A stretch of DNA of 64,000 nucleotides, taken from Castellaniella sp. (GTDB taxonomy: Bacteria > Pseudomonadota > Gammaproteobacteria > Burkholderiales > Burkholderiaceae_B). The notes beneath the pieces were generated by a model. It searched no databases. It was not told where the DNA came from and was given only the letters and a program-made list of their open reading frames with translations. Position numbers and translations under genes: made by a program. This document shows, in pieces, positions 1-8,950 of this stretch. The stretch lies in the NCBI RefSeq assembly GCF_034675845.1, contig NZ_JAUCCU010000001.1:62001-126000 (forward strand). The letters are read 5' to 3'. The first letter of the stretch is position 1, and every line of letters starts with the position of its first letter.

Positions 1-2327
1 CCTTCTTTCGAATTGAGGGGCCGGGCAACCGATAACTGCAAGGGTCCCAATGGAGATTCCCAGGACAGCCCGATACCGGCGGAGTATTTCCAACCGCAGG
101 GATCAGCCACACGATTATCCTGACCTTGCGGGCAACCTGAATTATCCGTGGTGGTGACCTGGCCTACGTCGGAGAACAGGAACCAACGCAGGGTGCGGTC
201 TCTGGAGGCGCCAGGGAAAGGCATGTACAACTGGACATTGCCGACAATGCGCCGTGAGCCCCCCAGGAAGGTATCGGTCAAGGTATCGCGAGGCCCCAGT
301 GAGGCACCTTCGTAGCCGCGCACCGAGCCGATGCCCCCAGCATACATGTTTTTGATCACCGGGAAGGGCTTGCTGTCGCCGCCGTAGGTTTTGGCCCAAT
401 CGACCTGACCATTCAGTGCCAGCGTGAAGGCACGCCCCAGCGGCAGGAAATACTGCTGTTGACCGGAGAGCTTGTAGTAGCGCAGGTCCAGCGTGGAAAT
501 ATCCGCTGCCAGGCGCGTATAGCCACCCTTGTGCGGCGCCATGGCGTTATCGCGGGTGTCCTTGGCCCAGCCTATGCTGAAAATACCCGCATTCGTTGTT
601 TCGCCATATTCGCGGACAAAGTTCTGATACGCCAGCGGGGCGGGGTTGTTATCCAGATTGGTCCCCATCACCATGTCGCGCAGAGAGTTCCGCTCTAGGG
701 TAAATCCGGCGAAGACACGATCAACCTCGGAGATAGGCACCCCGAAGTTAAGCCCTAAACCCATGGATTCATTGGAGTACCAGCCCAAGGAGCCACTGTC
801 CGACACATCGTAAGGTGTCAGTCGACGGTAGTAGATCGAGGTGGTTTTGCTGATGCCGTCCTGCGTCCAATAGGGATTGGTGTGCGAGATGATTGCCGCA
901 CGGTTGGTCTTGCTGGTATTGATATTCAATGCCAGGGAGTTGCCACTGCCAAAGGCGTTGTCCTGGCTGATCCCGGCGGACAGCATGAGCTTGTCGGTGG
1001 TGCCGTACCCTACCCCCAGGTTAATCATGCCGGTGGGCTTTTCTTTGACATTGATATTGACATCGACCTCGTCGGGCGAGCCCGGAATCGGATCGGTCTT
1101 GACGTCCAGTTCGCTGAAATATCCCAGGCGGTCAATGCGCTCCTTTGAAGCCTGGATACTGGAGGAGTCGTACCAGGCGGCTTCTTGCTGGCGCATTTCG
1201 CGGCGCACGACTTCGTCGCGCGTGCGGGTATTGCCCCCGACATTGATGCGGCGCACATAAACACGGCGACCGGGATCAACATAAAACGTCAGTTGGGCCA
1301 CATGGGTGTCGCGATCCAACGAGGGGCTGGGGTTGACGTTGGCAAAGGCATAGCCCAGCGATCCCAGATAATCATTGATGGATTTGGCAACCGCGTTGGT
1401 CTTTTCAGCCGAGAAAGTTTCGCCTTCCTTGATGGTCAGCAAGGGCTGCAGATTATCCTGCAGGCCCAGCAAATCGCCGGCCAGATCCACCTGACCCAGC
1501 GTATAGGGCTCGCCCTCGTGCAAAGAGAAGGTCAGGTAGATGTGCTTGCGATCCGGGGATATCGTGACCTGGGGCGGCTCCATGGAGAATTCCAGATAGC
1601 CGTTGTTCAGGTAGTAGGATCGGATGCGCTCGACGTCGCCTTCGAGTTTTTCGCGAGAATATTTATCGGTACCGGTATACCACGTCATCATGCCGCCGGT
1701 GGTGAGCTCCATCTGGTCTTCGAGCGTACCGGCGGAAAAAGCCTTGTTGCCGATAAAGTCGATGCGCTCGATGGTGGCGACCCCGCCTTCGAAGATGTCA
1801 AAGCTGACGCCGACGCGATTGCGCGGCAGGGGCGTGATGACTGGGTTGACCTGGACGCCGTATTTGCCCTTGGCCAAGTATTGCTGCTTCAGTTCGAAGA
1901 CAGCGCGATCCAGCATGGCCTGGTCAAACACGCGCCCCTGACCAAAACCCACCTGTGCCAGGGACTTGGTCAGCGCTTTGGCGTCGAACTCACGCATGCC
2001 ATTGAAGGTAATGGCAGCGATCGTAGGACGTTCGGCGACCGATACCACCAGCACATTGCCGCGCGCATCGATCTTCACATCACTGAAAAACCCAGTCGAA
2101 TAGAGCTTCTGGATGGCAGTAGCGGCCTCTGCCTCGGTGAAGGTCTGGCCGACCTTGACGGGCAGGTAAGTGAAAATCGTACCGGGATCAACCCGCTCGA
2201 CGCCCTGGACCTGGATATCCTGCACGACAAAAGGCGTGAATGCCGCCGCCATGGCAGGGGCCAGCAGCGCCGCCAGCACCATGGGAATGGCACGCTTGAT
2301 GAGACGAGAGTTCCGAAGAGACGACAT
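1..2327 (-). CDS. bamA: Outer membrane protein assembly factor BamA (3' end cut by window)
   Basis: BamA is the Omp85 protein that folds and inserts beta-barrel proteins into the outer membrane. The 775 codons present begin with a signal peptide (basic start, hydrophobic stretch, AMAAA cleavage region near residue 29). Five POTRA repeats follow to about residue 430, the first starting FVVQDIQVQGVERV. The rest is an aromatic-rich barrel carrying the VRGYE motif near residue 670, conserved in the substrate-handling loop of the family. The start at 2327 follows a purine-rich AAGGATT stretch and is the first Met before the signal peptide. The last strands and the stop lie beyond base 1. It sits 69 bp downstream of rseP, the usual betaproteobacterial order. 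The family call is very secure. Confidence 0.96.
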   Translation of the reverse strand, partial: MSSLRNSRLIKRAIPMVLAALLAPAMAAAFTPFVVQDIQVQGVERVDPGTIFTYLPVKVGQTFTEAEAATAIQKLYSTGFFSDVKIDARGNVLVVSVAERPTIAAITFNGMREFDAKALTKSLAQVGFGQGRVFDQAMLDRAVFELKQQYLAKGKYGVQVNPVITPLPRNRVGVSFDIFEGGVATIERIDFIGNKAFSAGTLEDQMELTTGGMMTWYTGTDKYSREKLEGDVERIRSYYLNNGYLEFSMEPPQVTISPDRKHIYLTFSLHEGEPYTLGQVDLAGDLLGLQDNLQPLLTIKEGETFSAEKTNAVAKSINDYLGSLGYAFANVNPSPSLDRDTHVAQLTFYVDPGRRVYVRRINVGGNTRTRDEVVRREMRQQEAAWYDSSSIQASKERIDRLGYFSELDVKTDPIPGSPDEVDVNINVKEKPTGMINLGVGYGTTDKLMLSAGISQDNAFGSGNSLALNINTSKTNRAAIISHTNPYWTQDGISKTTSIYYRRLTPYDVSDSGSLGWYSNESMGLGLNFGVPISEVDRVFAGFTLERNSLRDMVMGTNLDNNPAPLAYQNFVREYGETTNAGIFSIGWAKDTRDNAMAPHKGGYTRLAADISTLDLRYYKLSGQQQYFLPLGRAFTLALNGQVDWAKTYGGDSKPFPVIKNMYAGGIGSVRGYEGASLGPRDTLTDTFLGGSRRIVGNVQLYMPFPGASRDRTLRWFLFSDVGQVTTTDNSGCPQGQDNRVADPCGWKYSAGIGLSWESPLGPLQLSVARPLNSKE

Positions 2328-2396
2328 CCTGGCAATCCTTTTCAGCCGTAGCAGGGTCAAGAGACAAGTAATGCGCGATTGTAAGTCACAACGCGA

Positions 2397-3731
2397 TCAC
2401 CTGAAAAGCCGTGAAAAATCATTGAACAAGGCAAGAAACATCAGGGCGAGCACAAGACTCATGCCCAAACGCGTTGCGTGGTCACGCACGTGTTCAGGAA
2501 CAGGCCTGCCGCCGCGCAGGGCCTCGATCAGGTAGAACAGCAAATGCCCACCATCCAGCATGGGAATCGGCAGCAGATTCAGGACGCCGATGCTGATGCT
2601 GATCAGCGCCAAGAAGCGCAAATAGGCCTCCAGGCCGATGCGGGCGGTCTGGCCTGCATATTCGGCAATCGTGACTGGCCCGCTGATATTACGCCATGAG
2701 ACTGCTCCCATGATCATCTGGCCCATCATGCGCACAGAAAAAAGACTCATGTCCAGCGTATTGCTCAGACCAGTCCACAGGCTATCCAGCGGCCCCAGGC
2801 GCACCAGCACCATGGGTCGATAGGCCATGATTTGTGCGCCAATGCGGCCGATGGGCTGATTTGCCTCCAGCACGACGGCGGGGGTGATGGTCAGATCAAA
2901 GCGGGCGGATTGCCGCTGAACAGACAAGATGAGCGGCTGCTCTGGATGCTGCTGGATGGTCTGCACCAAGTCCTGCACAGAGGCCTGCGGCTGGCCATCG
3001 ACCGCCAGAATGATGTCGTCAGGCTGCAGGCCAGCGGCCTGGGCTGCCCCACCGGGGGTCAGCTCGCCCACCTGTGGCTGCGCCGACTGCAGAATCAGGC
3101 CGGCCTCGGCCAAAGGATCAATGCCTTCAGAATCGGGCAACTGGCTGCGCAGATTCAGGGTCAGGTGCCGTGTATCCTGGCGCGGCCCCACCAGGGCCAG
3201 GTCCACTTGACCGCCTGCGGTGATCGGCCCCAGCAACTGCCAGCGCGCTTGGGGCCAGGATGCCACGGCCTGCCCATCGACGGCGGCCAGCGTATCGCCC
3301 GCCTGGATGCCTGCCAAGGCCGCCGGGGTATTGGCCGCCGGCGCGCCCAAGATCGCGAGTGGCTGCTGGGTGCCCCAGAGGTTGAGTACCGTGTAGATCA
3401 AGGCGGCCAGCAGCAGATTGGCGATGGGGCCGGCGGCCACGACGGCCACGCGGCGCGACAAAGGTTGGTTGTTGAATGCAGCCCGGCGCATCGCCTCGTC
3501 CGCCCCAGCGGGCGCATCATCCAGCATCTTGACGTAGCCGCCCAAGGGAATGGCCGACAAGGCCCACTCGGTGCCATGCCTATCCTGGCGGCGCAACAAT
3601 ACCGGCCCAAAACCAACGGAAAAGCGTAAAACCCGGACGCCGCAGCGCCGCGCCACCCAGTAATGGCCGAATTCATGAAAAGTGACCAGAAGGCCGAGGG
3701 CGACAATAAAAGCGGTTAAGGTCAGCAGCAT
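2397..3731 (-). CDS. rseP: RIP metalloprotease RseP (site-2 protease)
   Basis: An inner-membrane zinc protease of 444 residues. In E. coli the homologue cleaves anti-sigma factor RseA within the membrane during the envelope stress response and also clears signal-peptide remnants. The zinc motif HEFGH is at residues 19-23 in the first membrane segment. Two PDZ-like regions follow (about 115-190 and 220-285). The second catalytic motif, NLLPIPMLDGGH, lies in a late membrane segment. Length fits the family. It lies 11 bp after dxr and 69 bp before bamA, so co-transcription with both is likely. Nothing is missing from the catalytic motifs. Confidence 0.96.
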   Translation of the reverse strand: MLLTLTAFIVALGLLVTFHEFGHYWVARRCGVRVLRFSVGFGPVLLRRQDRHGTEWALSAIPLGGYVKMLDDAPAGADEAMRRAAFNNQPLSRRVAVVAAGPIANLLLAALIYTVLNLWGTQQPLAILGAPAANTPAALAGIQAGDTLAAVDGQAVASWPQARWQLLGPITAGGQVDLALVGPRQDTRHLTLNLRSQLPDSEGIDPLAEAGLILQSAQPQVGELTPGGAAQAAGLQPDDIILAVDGQPQASVQDLVQTIQQHPEQPLILSVQRQSARFDLTITPAVVLEANQPIGRIGAQIMAYRPMVLVRLGPLDSLWTGLSNTLDMSLFSVRMMGQMIMGAVSWRNISGPVTIAEYAGQTARIGLEAYLRFLALISISIGVLNLLPIPMLDGGHLLFYLIEALRGGRPVPEHVRDHATRLGMSLVLALMFLALFNDFSRLFR

Positions 3732-3742
3732 CGTGTATGAAT

Positions 3743-4948
3743 TCAGGCAAACTGGCAGTAGCCTGCCGCCGTGCGCCGGGTACGGGCATCCAGATACAGA
3801 ACCTCGTCCAGCGATGATGGGATGGAGGAATCCAGGCGCGCGGACTCATTCAGGCAGTGCGCAATAATCTCTGGAATCTGCGTATAGCGGATCTTGCCTT
3901 GCAAAAAACCCGCCACGGCGATTTCATTGGCCGCATTCAGGGCAATGCAAGCCCCCTGCCCCTGCTTCAAGGCGTCCAGCGATAGACCCAGACACGGAAA
4001 GCGCTGCAAATCCGGGGTTTCAAAATCCAAATGTCCCAGGCGGGTCAGTTCCAGCAGGCCGACTCCGCTGTCAATCCGATCCGGATAGGCCAGACCATAG
4101 GCAATGGGGGTGCGCATATCCGGCTGCCCCAGCTGCGCCAAAATGGACCCATCCGTGTATTCGACCATAGAGTGAACGACACTCTGAGGGTGTATGACGA
4201 CCTGGATGCGTTCCATTGGCATGGCAAACAGCCAGTGCGCCTCGATGACCTCCAGGCCTTTATTCAGCATGGTGGCCGAATCCACCGAAATTTTTCGTCC
4301 CATGCGCCAATTGGGATGGGCACAGGCCTGATCGGGCGTCACGTGTTCCAGCTGATCCAGTGCCGTGCGGCGAAACGGCCCGCCCGACGCCGTCAGCAGC
4401 AATCGGCGCACCCCGGGGGCGGGCTGGGTCGGCGCATGGGCGCGTTCGGCTGACTGGGGCAGGCATTGGAAAATGGCATTGTGTTCGCTGTCGATCGGCA
4501 GCAATTCGGCGCCATGGTTGCGTACCGCCTGCATGAACAGGCCCCCTGCCGCCACCAGGGCTTCTTTGTTGGCCAGCAACACGCGCTTGCCGGCGCGGGC
4601 CGCAGCCAGCGCGCCAGGCAGGCCGGCAGCCCCCACAATGGCCGCCATGACCGCCGTGACGTCGGGATCTGCCGCCGTATCCGCCAAGGCCTGCGCCCCC
4701 ACCCGGATTTCAGGCACGGGTCGGCCAGCGGGCCAGGCGGCGAGAAACCGCTGACGTGCAGCGTCATCGGGCACCACGACCACGCGGGCAGCGTGCCGGA
4801 CAGCCTGGGCGGCCAGGGTTTCGATGCGGCTATGCGCGGTCAAAGCATGGACCTTCAGGCGCTCTGGATGCCTGGCCACGACATCCAGCGTGCTGACCCC
4901 AATGGAGCCTGTCGATCCTAAAATACAGAGGTGTTGCACAGCAGACAT
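3743..4948 (-). CDS. dxr: 1-deoxy-D-xylulose 5-phosphate reductoisomerase
   Basis: This NADPH-dependent enzyme converts DXP to 2-C-methyl-D-erythritol 4-phosphate, the first committed step of the MEP isoprenoid pathway. The 401-residue protein starts with the nucleotide loop GSTGSIG at about residues 11-17. It contains the metal/substrate stretch VDSATMLNKGLEVIEAHWLF in the middle and an NAANEIAV segment near the C-terminus, all typical of Dxr. Length is normal. The start lies 3 bp after the cdsA stop, and uppS, which uses the downstream polyprenyl pathway, is two genes upstream in the same transcript. A distinct regulatory site was not seen. Confidence 0.96.
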   Translation of the reverse strand: MSAVQHLCILGSTGSIGVSTLDVVARHPERLKVHALTAHSRIETLAAQAVRHAARVVVVPDDAARQRFLAAWPAGRPVPEIRVGAQALADTAADPDVTAVMAAIVGAAGLPGALAAARAGKRVLLANKEALVAAGGLFMQAVRNHGAELLPIDSEHNAIFQCLPQSAERAHAPTQPAPGVRRLLLTASGGPFRRTALDQLEHVTPDQACAHPNWRMGRKISVDSATMLNKGLEVIEAHWLFAMPMERIQVVIHPQSVVHSMVEYTDGSILAQLGQPDMRTPIAYGLAYPDRIDSGVGLLELTRLGHLDFETPDLQRFPCLGLSLDALKQGQGACIALNAANEIAVAGFLQGKIRYTQIPEIIAHCLNESARLDSSIPSSLDEVLYLDARTRRTAAGYCQFA

Positions 4949-4951
4949 GGC

Positions 4952-5791
4952 TTATCCGAATATCAGCAAAAGAACAGCAGCCGGCGCCACGGGCAAGACG
5001 GCATCGATGCGATCGTATACCCCACCGTGCCCAGGCAACAACTGGCTGGAGTCCTTGACCCCGGCACGCCTTTTGAGGAGAGACTCAAAGAGATCACCGA
5101 TAATGGACCAGGCAGCCAACACCAGGCCGACCACAATCAGGCCCGACCAACCCAGGCGCGGCAGCAGCAAGGCGCCATAGCTATCGGGCCACCAGGCCGC
5201 ACAGGCCAGCAGCCACAGGGTCGCAAAGATCACCCCGCCCACTGCACCTTCCCAGCTTTTGCCGGGGCTTACCTTAGGAGCAAGCTTATGGCGCCCCAGG
5301 CTGCGACCCACGAAATAAGCAGCAATATCCGCACACCAGATCAGCGCCCAGAGGGAAATCAGCGCGGCTGCGCCGTGCTGGACAAATAACCAGGCCAAGG
5401 CATACCAAGTGGCCACCAGAGTGACCAGCCCGGCCAGCGCCAAGCCTATAGTAGGGCAATGCGCAGGGACTTGGGCGCGCAGCACCATGAACGGCGCGGC
5501 CAGCAGCCAGAACAGCAGTGCCAATGGCAGGATCAAGGTATTGGAAAGGGTCATCAGCCCAGGCTGGCCATCCACCAATAATCGCGATGCGACGCCCAGC
5601 ACACAAACCACCAGCACGGCGCCTGCATTGCGCGCCAAAGCGTTGGCCCACACCAGACGCCACCATTCCCATAGCGCGCAGCCTGTCATGATGCCCAGCA
5701 GCGCCAGCATGGGCCAGGGTGTAGACGCCGTCACGGCGGCAGCGACGATCAGTAAAAGAACGATCGCAGTCAGAATGCGTTGACGCAGCAT
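4952..5791 (-). CDS. cdsA: Phosphatidate cytidylyltransferase
   Basis: CdsA makes CDP-diacylglycerol from phosphatidate and CTP in the inner membrane, feeding phospholipid synthesis. The protein has about eight hydrophobic segments and the C-terminal family signature: SPGKSWEG, then SLLKRRAGVKDSS, then LPGHGGVYDRID. I chose the Met at 5791 (MLRQRILTAIV...), giving 279 residues. The frame stays open to 5866, but the extra 25 residues are hydrophilic, overlap uppS, and precede what looks like the normal N-terminal membrane helix. It lies 11 bp after uppS and 3 bp before dxr, consistent with one operon. Confidence 0.95.
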   Translation of the reverse strand: MLRQRILTAIVLLLIVAAAVTASTPWPMLALLGIMTGCALWEWWRLVWANALARNAGAVLVVCVLGVASRLLVDGQPGLMTLSNTLILPLALLFWLLAAPFMVLRAQVPAHCPTIGLALAGLVTLVATWYALAWLFVQHGAAALISLWALIWCADIAAYFVGRSLGRHKLAPKVSPGKSWEGAVGGVIFATLWLLACAAWWPDSYGALLLPRLGWSGLIVVGLVLAAWSIIGDLFESLLKRRAGVKDSSQLLPGHGGVYDRIDAVLPVAPAAVLLLIFG

Positions 5792-5802
5792 GTAATCCCC
5801 TG

Positions 5803-6564
5803 TCAAGCCGGGCTGCGCAGCTGTTCGCTGGTGCGCCCGAAACGGCGTTCGCGATCTCGATACCAAGCAAAGGCCTGGTCGATTTCAACTGCGCCGAAGT
5901 CCGGCCAAAAACAATCGGTGAAATAGAGTTCGGCGTAAGCCAGTTGCCAGATCAGGAAATTGGAAATGCGCTGTTCGCCACCGGTCCGAATAAAGAGATC
6001 CGGCTCTGGGGCGTAGGCCATGGCCAGCCTGGAAGTCAGGGCAGCCTCGTCCAGGTGTTCTGGATGCGCTGATAATTCGGGGTGATCCCTGAGTAATGCC
6101 TGAGCAGCCTGGAGAATATCCCAGCGGCCCCCGTAGTTTGCTGCAATGGTCAAGGTCAGCGTGGTTTGCCCGGCAGTCTTGCGCTCGGCCTCGCGGATCA
6201 GATCCTGAAGCTTCGCATCAAAGGCACTGAGGTCGCCGACGATGCGCAGGCACACCCCCTGAGCGATGAGTTTGTCGACTTCTTTTTCCAGGGTGCGGAT
6301 AAAGAGCCGCATCAGCACCGAGACTTCGTGGGCCGGCCGCCGCCAGTTTTCCGAACTGAAGGCAAACAGCGTGAGATACCGAACCCCCCGATGTCCGCAG
6401 GCCTCGACTGCGCGCCGCACGGCTTGTACGCCGCGCACATGACCTGCCGTGCGGGGCAAGTGACGTTTGGTGGCCCAGCGTCCGTTGCCATCCATGATGA
6501 TGGCAACGTGGCAGGGAACCTGTCCGGTCTGGGGAATGCTCAGGGTTGAGCTGGTTTGGACCAT
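5803..6564 (-). CDS. uppS: Isoprenyl transferase (undecaprenyl diphosphate synthase)
   Basis: A cis-prenyltransferase that elongates farnesyl diphosphate with isopentenyl units to the C55 lipid carrier of cell-wall synthesis. The 253-residue protein carries the N-terminal signature AIIMDGNGRWA with the catalytic Asp, the FAFSSENW stretch, and the C-terminal RTGGEQRISNFLIWQ motif that binds substrate. It lies 27 bp downstream of frr and 11 bp upstream of cdsA, in the standard translation/isoprenoid/phospholipid gene order. No unusual features were noted. Confidence 0.96.
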   Translation of the reverse strand: MVQTSSTLSIPQTGQVPCHVAIIMDGNGRWATKRHLPRTAGHVRGVQAVRRAVEACGHRGVRYLTLFAFSSENWRRPAHEVSVLMRLFIRTLEKEVDKLIAQGVCLRIVGDLSAFDAKLQDLIREAERKTAGQTTLTLTIAANYGGRWDILQAAQALLRDHPELSAHPEHLDEAALTSRLAMAYAPEPDLFIRTGGEQRISNFLIWQLAYAELYFTDCFWPDFGAVEIDQAFAWYRDRERRFGRTSEQLRSPA

Positions 6565-6591
6565 GCGGTGCGAGATTGGAGGGACTGACGG

Positions 6592-7152
6592 TCAGACCGT
6601 CATGATCTCGGCTTCTTTTTGGGCGATGATCTTATCGATGTCCGCCACGTAGCGGTCTGTCAGCTTCTGAATTTCATCCTGGGCGCGACGATCATCGTCC
6701 TCGGAGATTTCCTTGTCCTTGAGCAGTTTTTTAAGCGTGTCATTGGCATCGCGGCGCAAGTTACGCACGGCGACCTTGGTGTCCTCGCCTTCGCCCCGCA
6801 CGACTTTGGTCAGGTCGCGGCGGCGTTCTTCGGTGAGGGCTGGCATCGGCACCCGGATATTGTCACCCATGGCGATGGGGTTAAGACCCAGGTCGGATTC
6901 GCGGATGGCCTTGTCGACAGCGGCGGCCATGGTTTTTTCCCAGACCTGCACACTGAGGGTGCGGGCGTCCATGACAGAGACATTGGCGACCTGACTGATC
7001 GGTACGGGCGAACCATAGTATTCGACCTGGACATGGTCCAGAATTCCCGCATGGGCGCGGCCCGTGCGGATCTTGCCAAGACTGGTCTTCAGAGATTCGA
7101 TGGACTTACCCATGCGCTCGTCGGTCGAGCTGCGTACATCGGAAAGAGACAT
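6592..7152 (-). CDS. frr: Ribosome recycling factor
   Basis: RRF splits post-termination ribosomes together with EF-G. At 186 residues it has the family's exact usual size and shape: an alpha-helical N-terminal segment (GKIRTGRAHAGILDHVQVEYYG), a beta domain in the middle with VWEKTMAAAVDKAI and LGLNPIAMGDNIRVPMP, and a long C-terminal helix rich in Lys/Glu/Asp. It starts 9 bp after pyrH, a very conserved pairing, so translational coupling is likely. Confidence 0.97.
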   Translation of the reverse strand: MSLSDVRSSTDERMGKSIESLKTSLGKIRTGRAHAGILDHVQVEYYGSPVPISQVANVSVMDARTLSVQVWEKTMAAAVDKAIRESDLGLNPIAMGDNIRVPMPALTEERRRDLTKVVRGEGEDTKVAVRNLRRDANDTLKKLLKDKEISEDDDRRAQDEIQKLTDRYVADIDKIIAQKEAEIMTV

Positions 7153-7161
7153 GACGGTTTC

Positions 7162-7878
7162 CTATACCTGAACCAGAGTGCCCTCGTCGTCGCCGCAGAC
7201 AACACGGCGCAGGGCACCAGGTTTATTGATCGAAAAGACCTTGATCGGGAGTTTCTGGTCGCGGCACAGCGCAAAGGCGGTGGCATCCATGACCTCGAGG
7301 CGACGGACGATCGCCTCGTCGAAACTGATACGTGAATAGCGTGTGGCGTTCGGGTCTTTGTTGGGGTCTGCGCTGTAGATGCCATCGACCTTGGTGGCCT
7401 TCAGGACGATTTCCGCCCCGATCTCGGCGCCGCGCAAAGCCGCTGCGGTATCCGTCGTGAAAAACGGATTGCCGGTACCCGCTGCAAACACCACGACCTT
7501 GCCTTCCTCGAGGTAGCGCAGGGCCTTGGGGCGAATGTAGCGTTCGACCACCTGATCAATGTTCAAGGCTGATTGCACTCGGGTATCAACACCATGATTT
7601 TTCAGCGCGTCTTGCAGGGCCAGAGCATTCATGACGGTGGCCAGCATGCCCATGTAATCGGCAGTGGCGCGGTCCATGCCCTGAGCGCCAGGTGCTACGC
7701 CACGAAAAATGTTGCCTCCGCCGATCACCACGGCCAGCTGCACCCCCAAAGACACAATGCCGTGGATTTCCTCGGTCATGCGTAGGATGGTTGCGCGGTT
7801 GATGCCGTAGGCATCCCCCCCCATCAGGGCCTCTCCGGATAATTTCAGGAGGACGCGCTTATAGGCTGGATTTGACAT
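7162..7878 (-). CDS. pyrH: UMP kinase
   Basis: A cytosolic, hexameric amino-acid-kinase-fold enzyme that phosphorylates UMP to UDP for pyrimidine nucleotide supply. The 238-residue protein begins YKRVLLKLSGEALMG, the phosphate-binding start of the family. It has GGGNIFRG in the first third, the stretch MDRATADYMGMLATVMNAL, and the nucleotide-binding ATKVDGIYSADP. It lies between tsf (103 bp upstream) and frr (9 bp downstream). The 103-bp gap carries a GC-rich stem (listed separately), so pyrH-frr may be partly uncoupled from rpsB-tsf. Confidence 0.97.
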   Translation of the reverse strand: MSNPAYKRVLLKLSGEALMGGDAYGINRATILRMTEEIHGIVSLGVQLAVVIGGGNIFRGVAPGAQGMDRATADYMGMLATVMNALALQDALKNHGVDTRVQSALNIDQVVERYIRPKALRYLEEGKVVVFAAGTGNPFFTTDTAAALRGAEIGAEIVLKATKVDGIYSADPNKDPNATRYSRISFDEAIVRRLEVMDATAFALCRDQKLPIKVFSINKPGALRRVVCGDDEGTLVQV

Positions 7879-7934
7879 GCACCAGGTTCCTGGAAAGGCA
7901 ATAAATATTAAAACGGCGGGCTTTGACGTGAAAC

Positions 7935-7959
7935 GGCACCGCGCACACGGCGCGATGCC
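7935..7959 (-). other. GC-rich stem-loop between tsf and pyrH
   Basis: On the transcribed (minus) strand the arms GGCATCGCGC and GCGCGGTGCC pair over ten positions with one U-G wobble and a five-base loop. An outer pair CTTTGA (7921-7926) / TCAAAG (7972-7977) could extend it. The downstream sequence is only GTTTC, not a real U-tract. It is therefore more plausibly an attenuator or mRNA-processing/stability element than a full terminator. Confidence 0.45.
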
Positions 7960-7981
7960 ATCGTACCTGAATCAAAGAAAA

Positions 7982-8857
7982 TCAGGAACCGCTGGCAGCA
8001 GCGGCGACTTCAGCAGCGAAGTCTTCTGATTTCTTTTCGATGCCCTCGCCCACCACGAACAAGACATAACGATTGATGCGGGCGCTTTTTTCCTTCAGCA
8101 TCTGCTCGACCGACTGCTTGTCGTTCTTGACAAAGGGCTGGGACAGCAGCGTGACTTCCTTGAGGAATTTCTGCACCGCGCCATCCACCATCTTGGTGAC
8201 GATTTCAGCGGGCTTGCCCGATTCTTCGGCCTTTTGTTCGGCCACGGAACGCTCGGCGGCGATCAGTGCGGGATCCACACCCCCCGCATCCAAGGCACGC
8301 GGCTTGGTGGCGGCGATGTGCATGGCCAAGTCTTTACCGACTTCGTCGGCGCCGGCAAAATCAACCAGCACGCCAATGCGACCACCGTGCACATAGCTGT
8401 TCAGGCCATCGACGGTCTCGAAACGCTGAAAACGGCGCACGGACATATTTTCACCGATTTTGCCAACCAGCGCGGCGCGCGTGCTCTCGACAGTGCCATC
8501 GCCCAGTGCGCAGGCGCTCAGGGCGGCGATGTCAGCCGGATTCTGTTCGGCAACCAAGCGGGCGAGTTCATTGACAAAGCCGATGAAGTCGTCGTTCTTG
8601 GCGACAAAGTCGGTTTCGCAGTTGACTTCGACGAGGGCACCGAGCTTGCCGTCAGCGGCAATATGCAGGCCGACCAGGCCTTCGGCCGTGACGCGGCTGG
8701 CTGCCTTCGAGGCCTTGCTGCCGAGCTTGACGCGCAGCAGTTCTTCGGCACGGGCCAGATCGCCATCCGATTCCGTCAAGGCTTTCTTGCATTCCATCAT
8801 CGGCGCGTCGGTCTTTTCGCGCAGTTCTTTGACCATGGCAGCGGTAATTTGAGCCAT
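7982..8857 (-). CDS. tsf: Elongation factor Ts
   Basis: EF-Ts exchanges GDP for GTP on EF-Tu. The 291-residue protein has the UBA-like N-terminal domain (ITAAMVKELREKTDAPMMECKKAL), the EF-Tu contact motif CETDFVAKNDDF near residues 80-91, and the C-terminal core/coiled-coil regions. I chose the Met at 8857, preceded by AGGAGA at good spacing. The frame extends seven codons further upstream to 8878, but that would bypass this ribosome binding site. It follows rpsB by 93 bp, and that gap contains two perfect stem-loops. Confidence 0.97.
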   Translation of the reverse strand: MAQITAAMVKELREKTDAPMMECKKALTESDGDLARAEELLRVKLGSKASKAASRVTAEGLVGLHIAADGKLGALVEVNCETDFVAKNDDFIGFVNELARLVAEQNPADIAALSACALGDGTVESTRAALVGKIGENMSVRRFQRFETVDGLNSYVHGGRIGVLVDFAGADEVGKDLAMHIAATKPRALDAGGVDPALIAAERSVAEQKAEESGKPAEIVTKMVDGAVQKFLKEVTLLSQPFVKNDKQSVEQMLKEKSARINRYVLFVVGEGIEKKSEDFAAEVAAAASGS

Positions 8858-8882
8858 TAGATTCTCCTGTTCGATCAATGCA

Positions 8883-8928
8883 GATACCGGCGCATGCCGG
8901 TATCGAACTACCAGCCCGCAAGGGCTGG
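8883..8928 (-). other. Tandem perfect stem-loops between rpsB and tsf
   Basis: Two adjacent perfect inverted repeats lie in the 93-bp spacer. GATACCGGC / GCCGGTATC (8883-8891 and 8896-8904) has a 4-base loop. CCAGCCC / GGGCTGG (8911-8917 and 8922-8928) also has a 4-base loop. Neither is followed by a U-tract on the transcribed minus strand. A partial terminator or processing site between rpsB and tsf is known in E. coli; a similar role here is inference. Confidence 0.55.
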
Positions 8929-8950
8929 CCTAGGCGGCATGAAAGAGGAA

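Noticed and set aside
1185..2351. Long open frame on the plus strand opposite bamA (388 codons)
   Set aside because: No recognisable domain; it mirrors the GC-rich codon pattern of bamA on the other strand.
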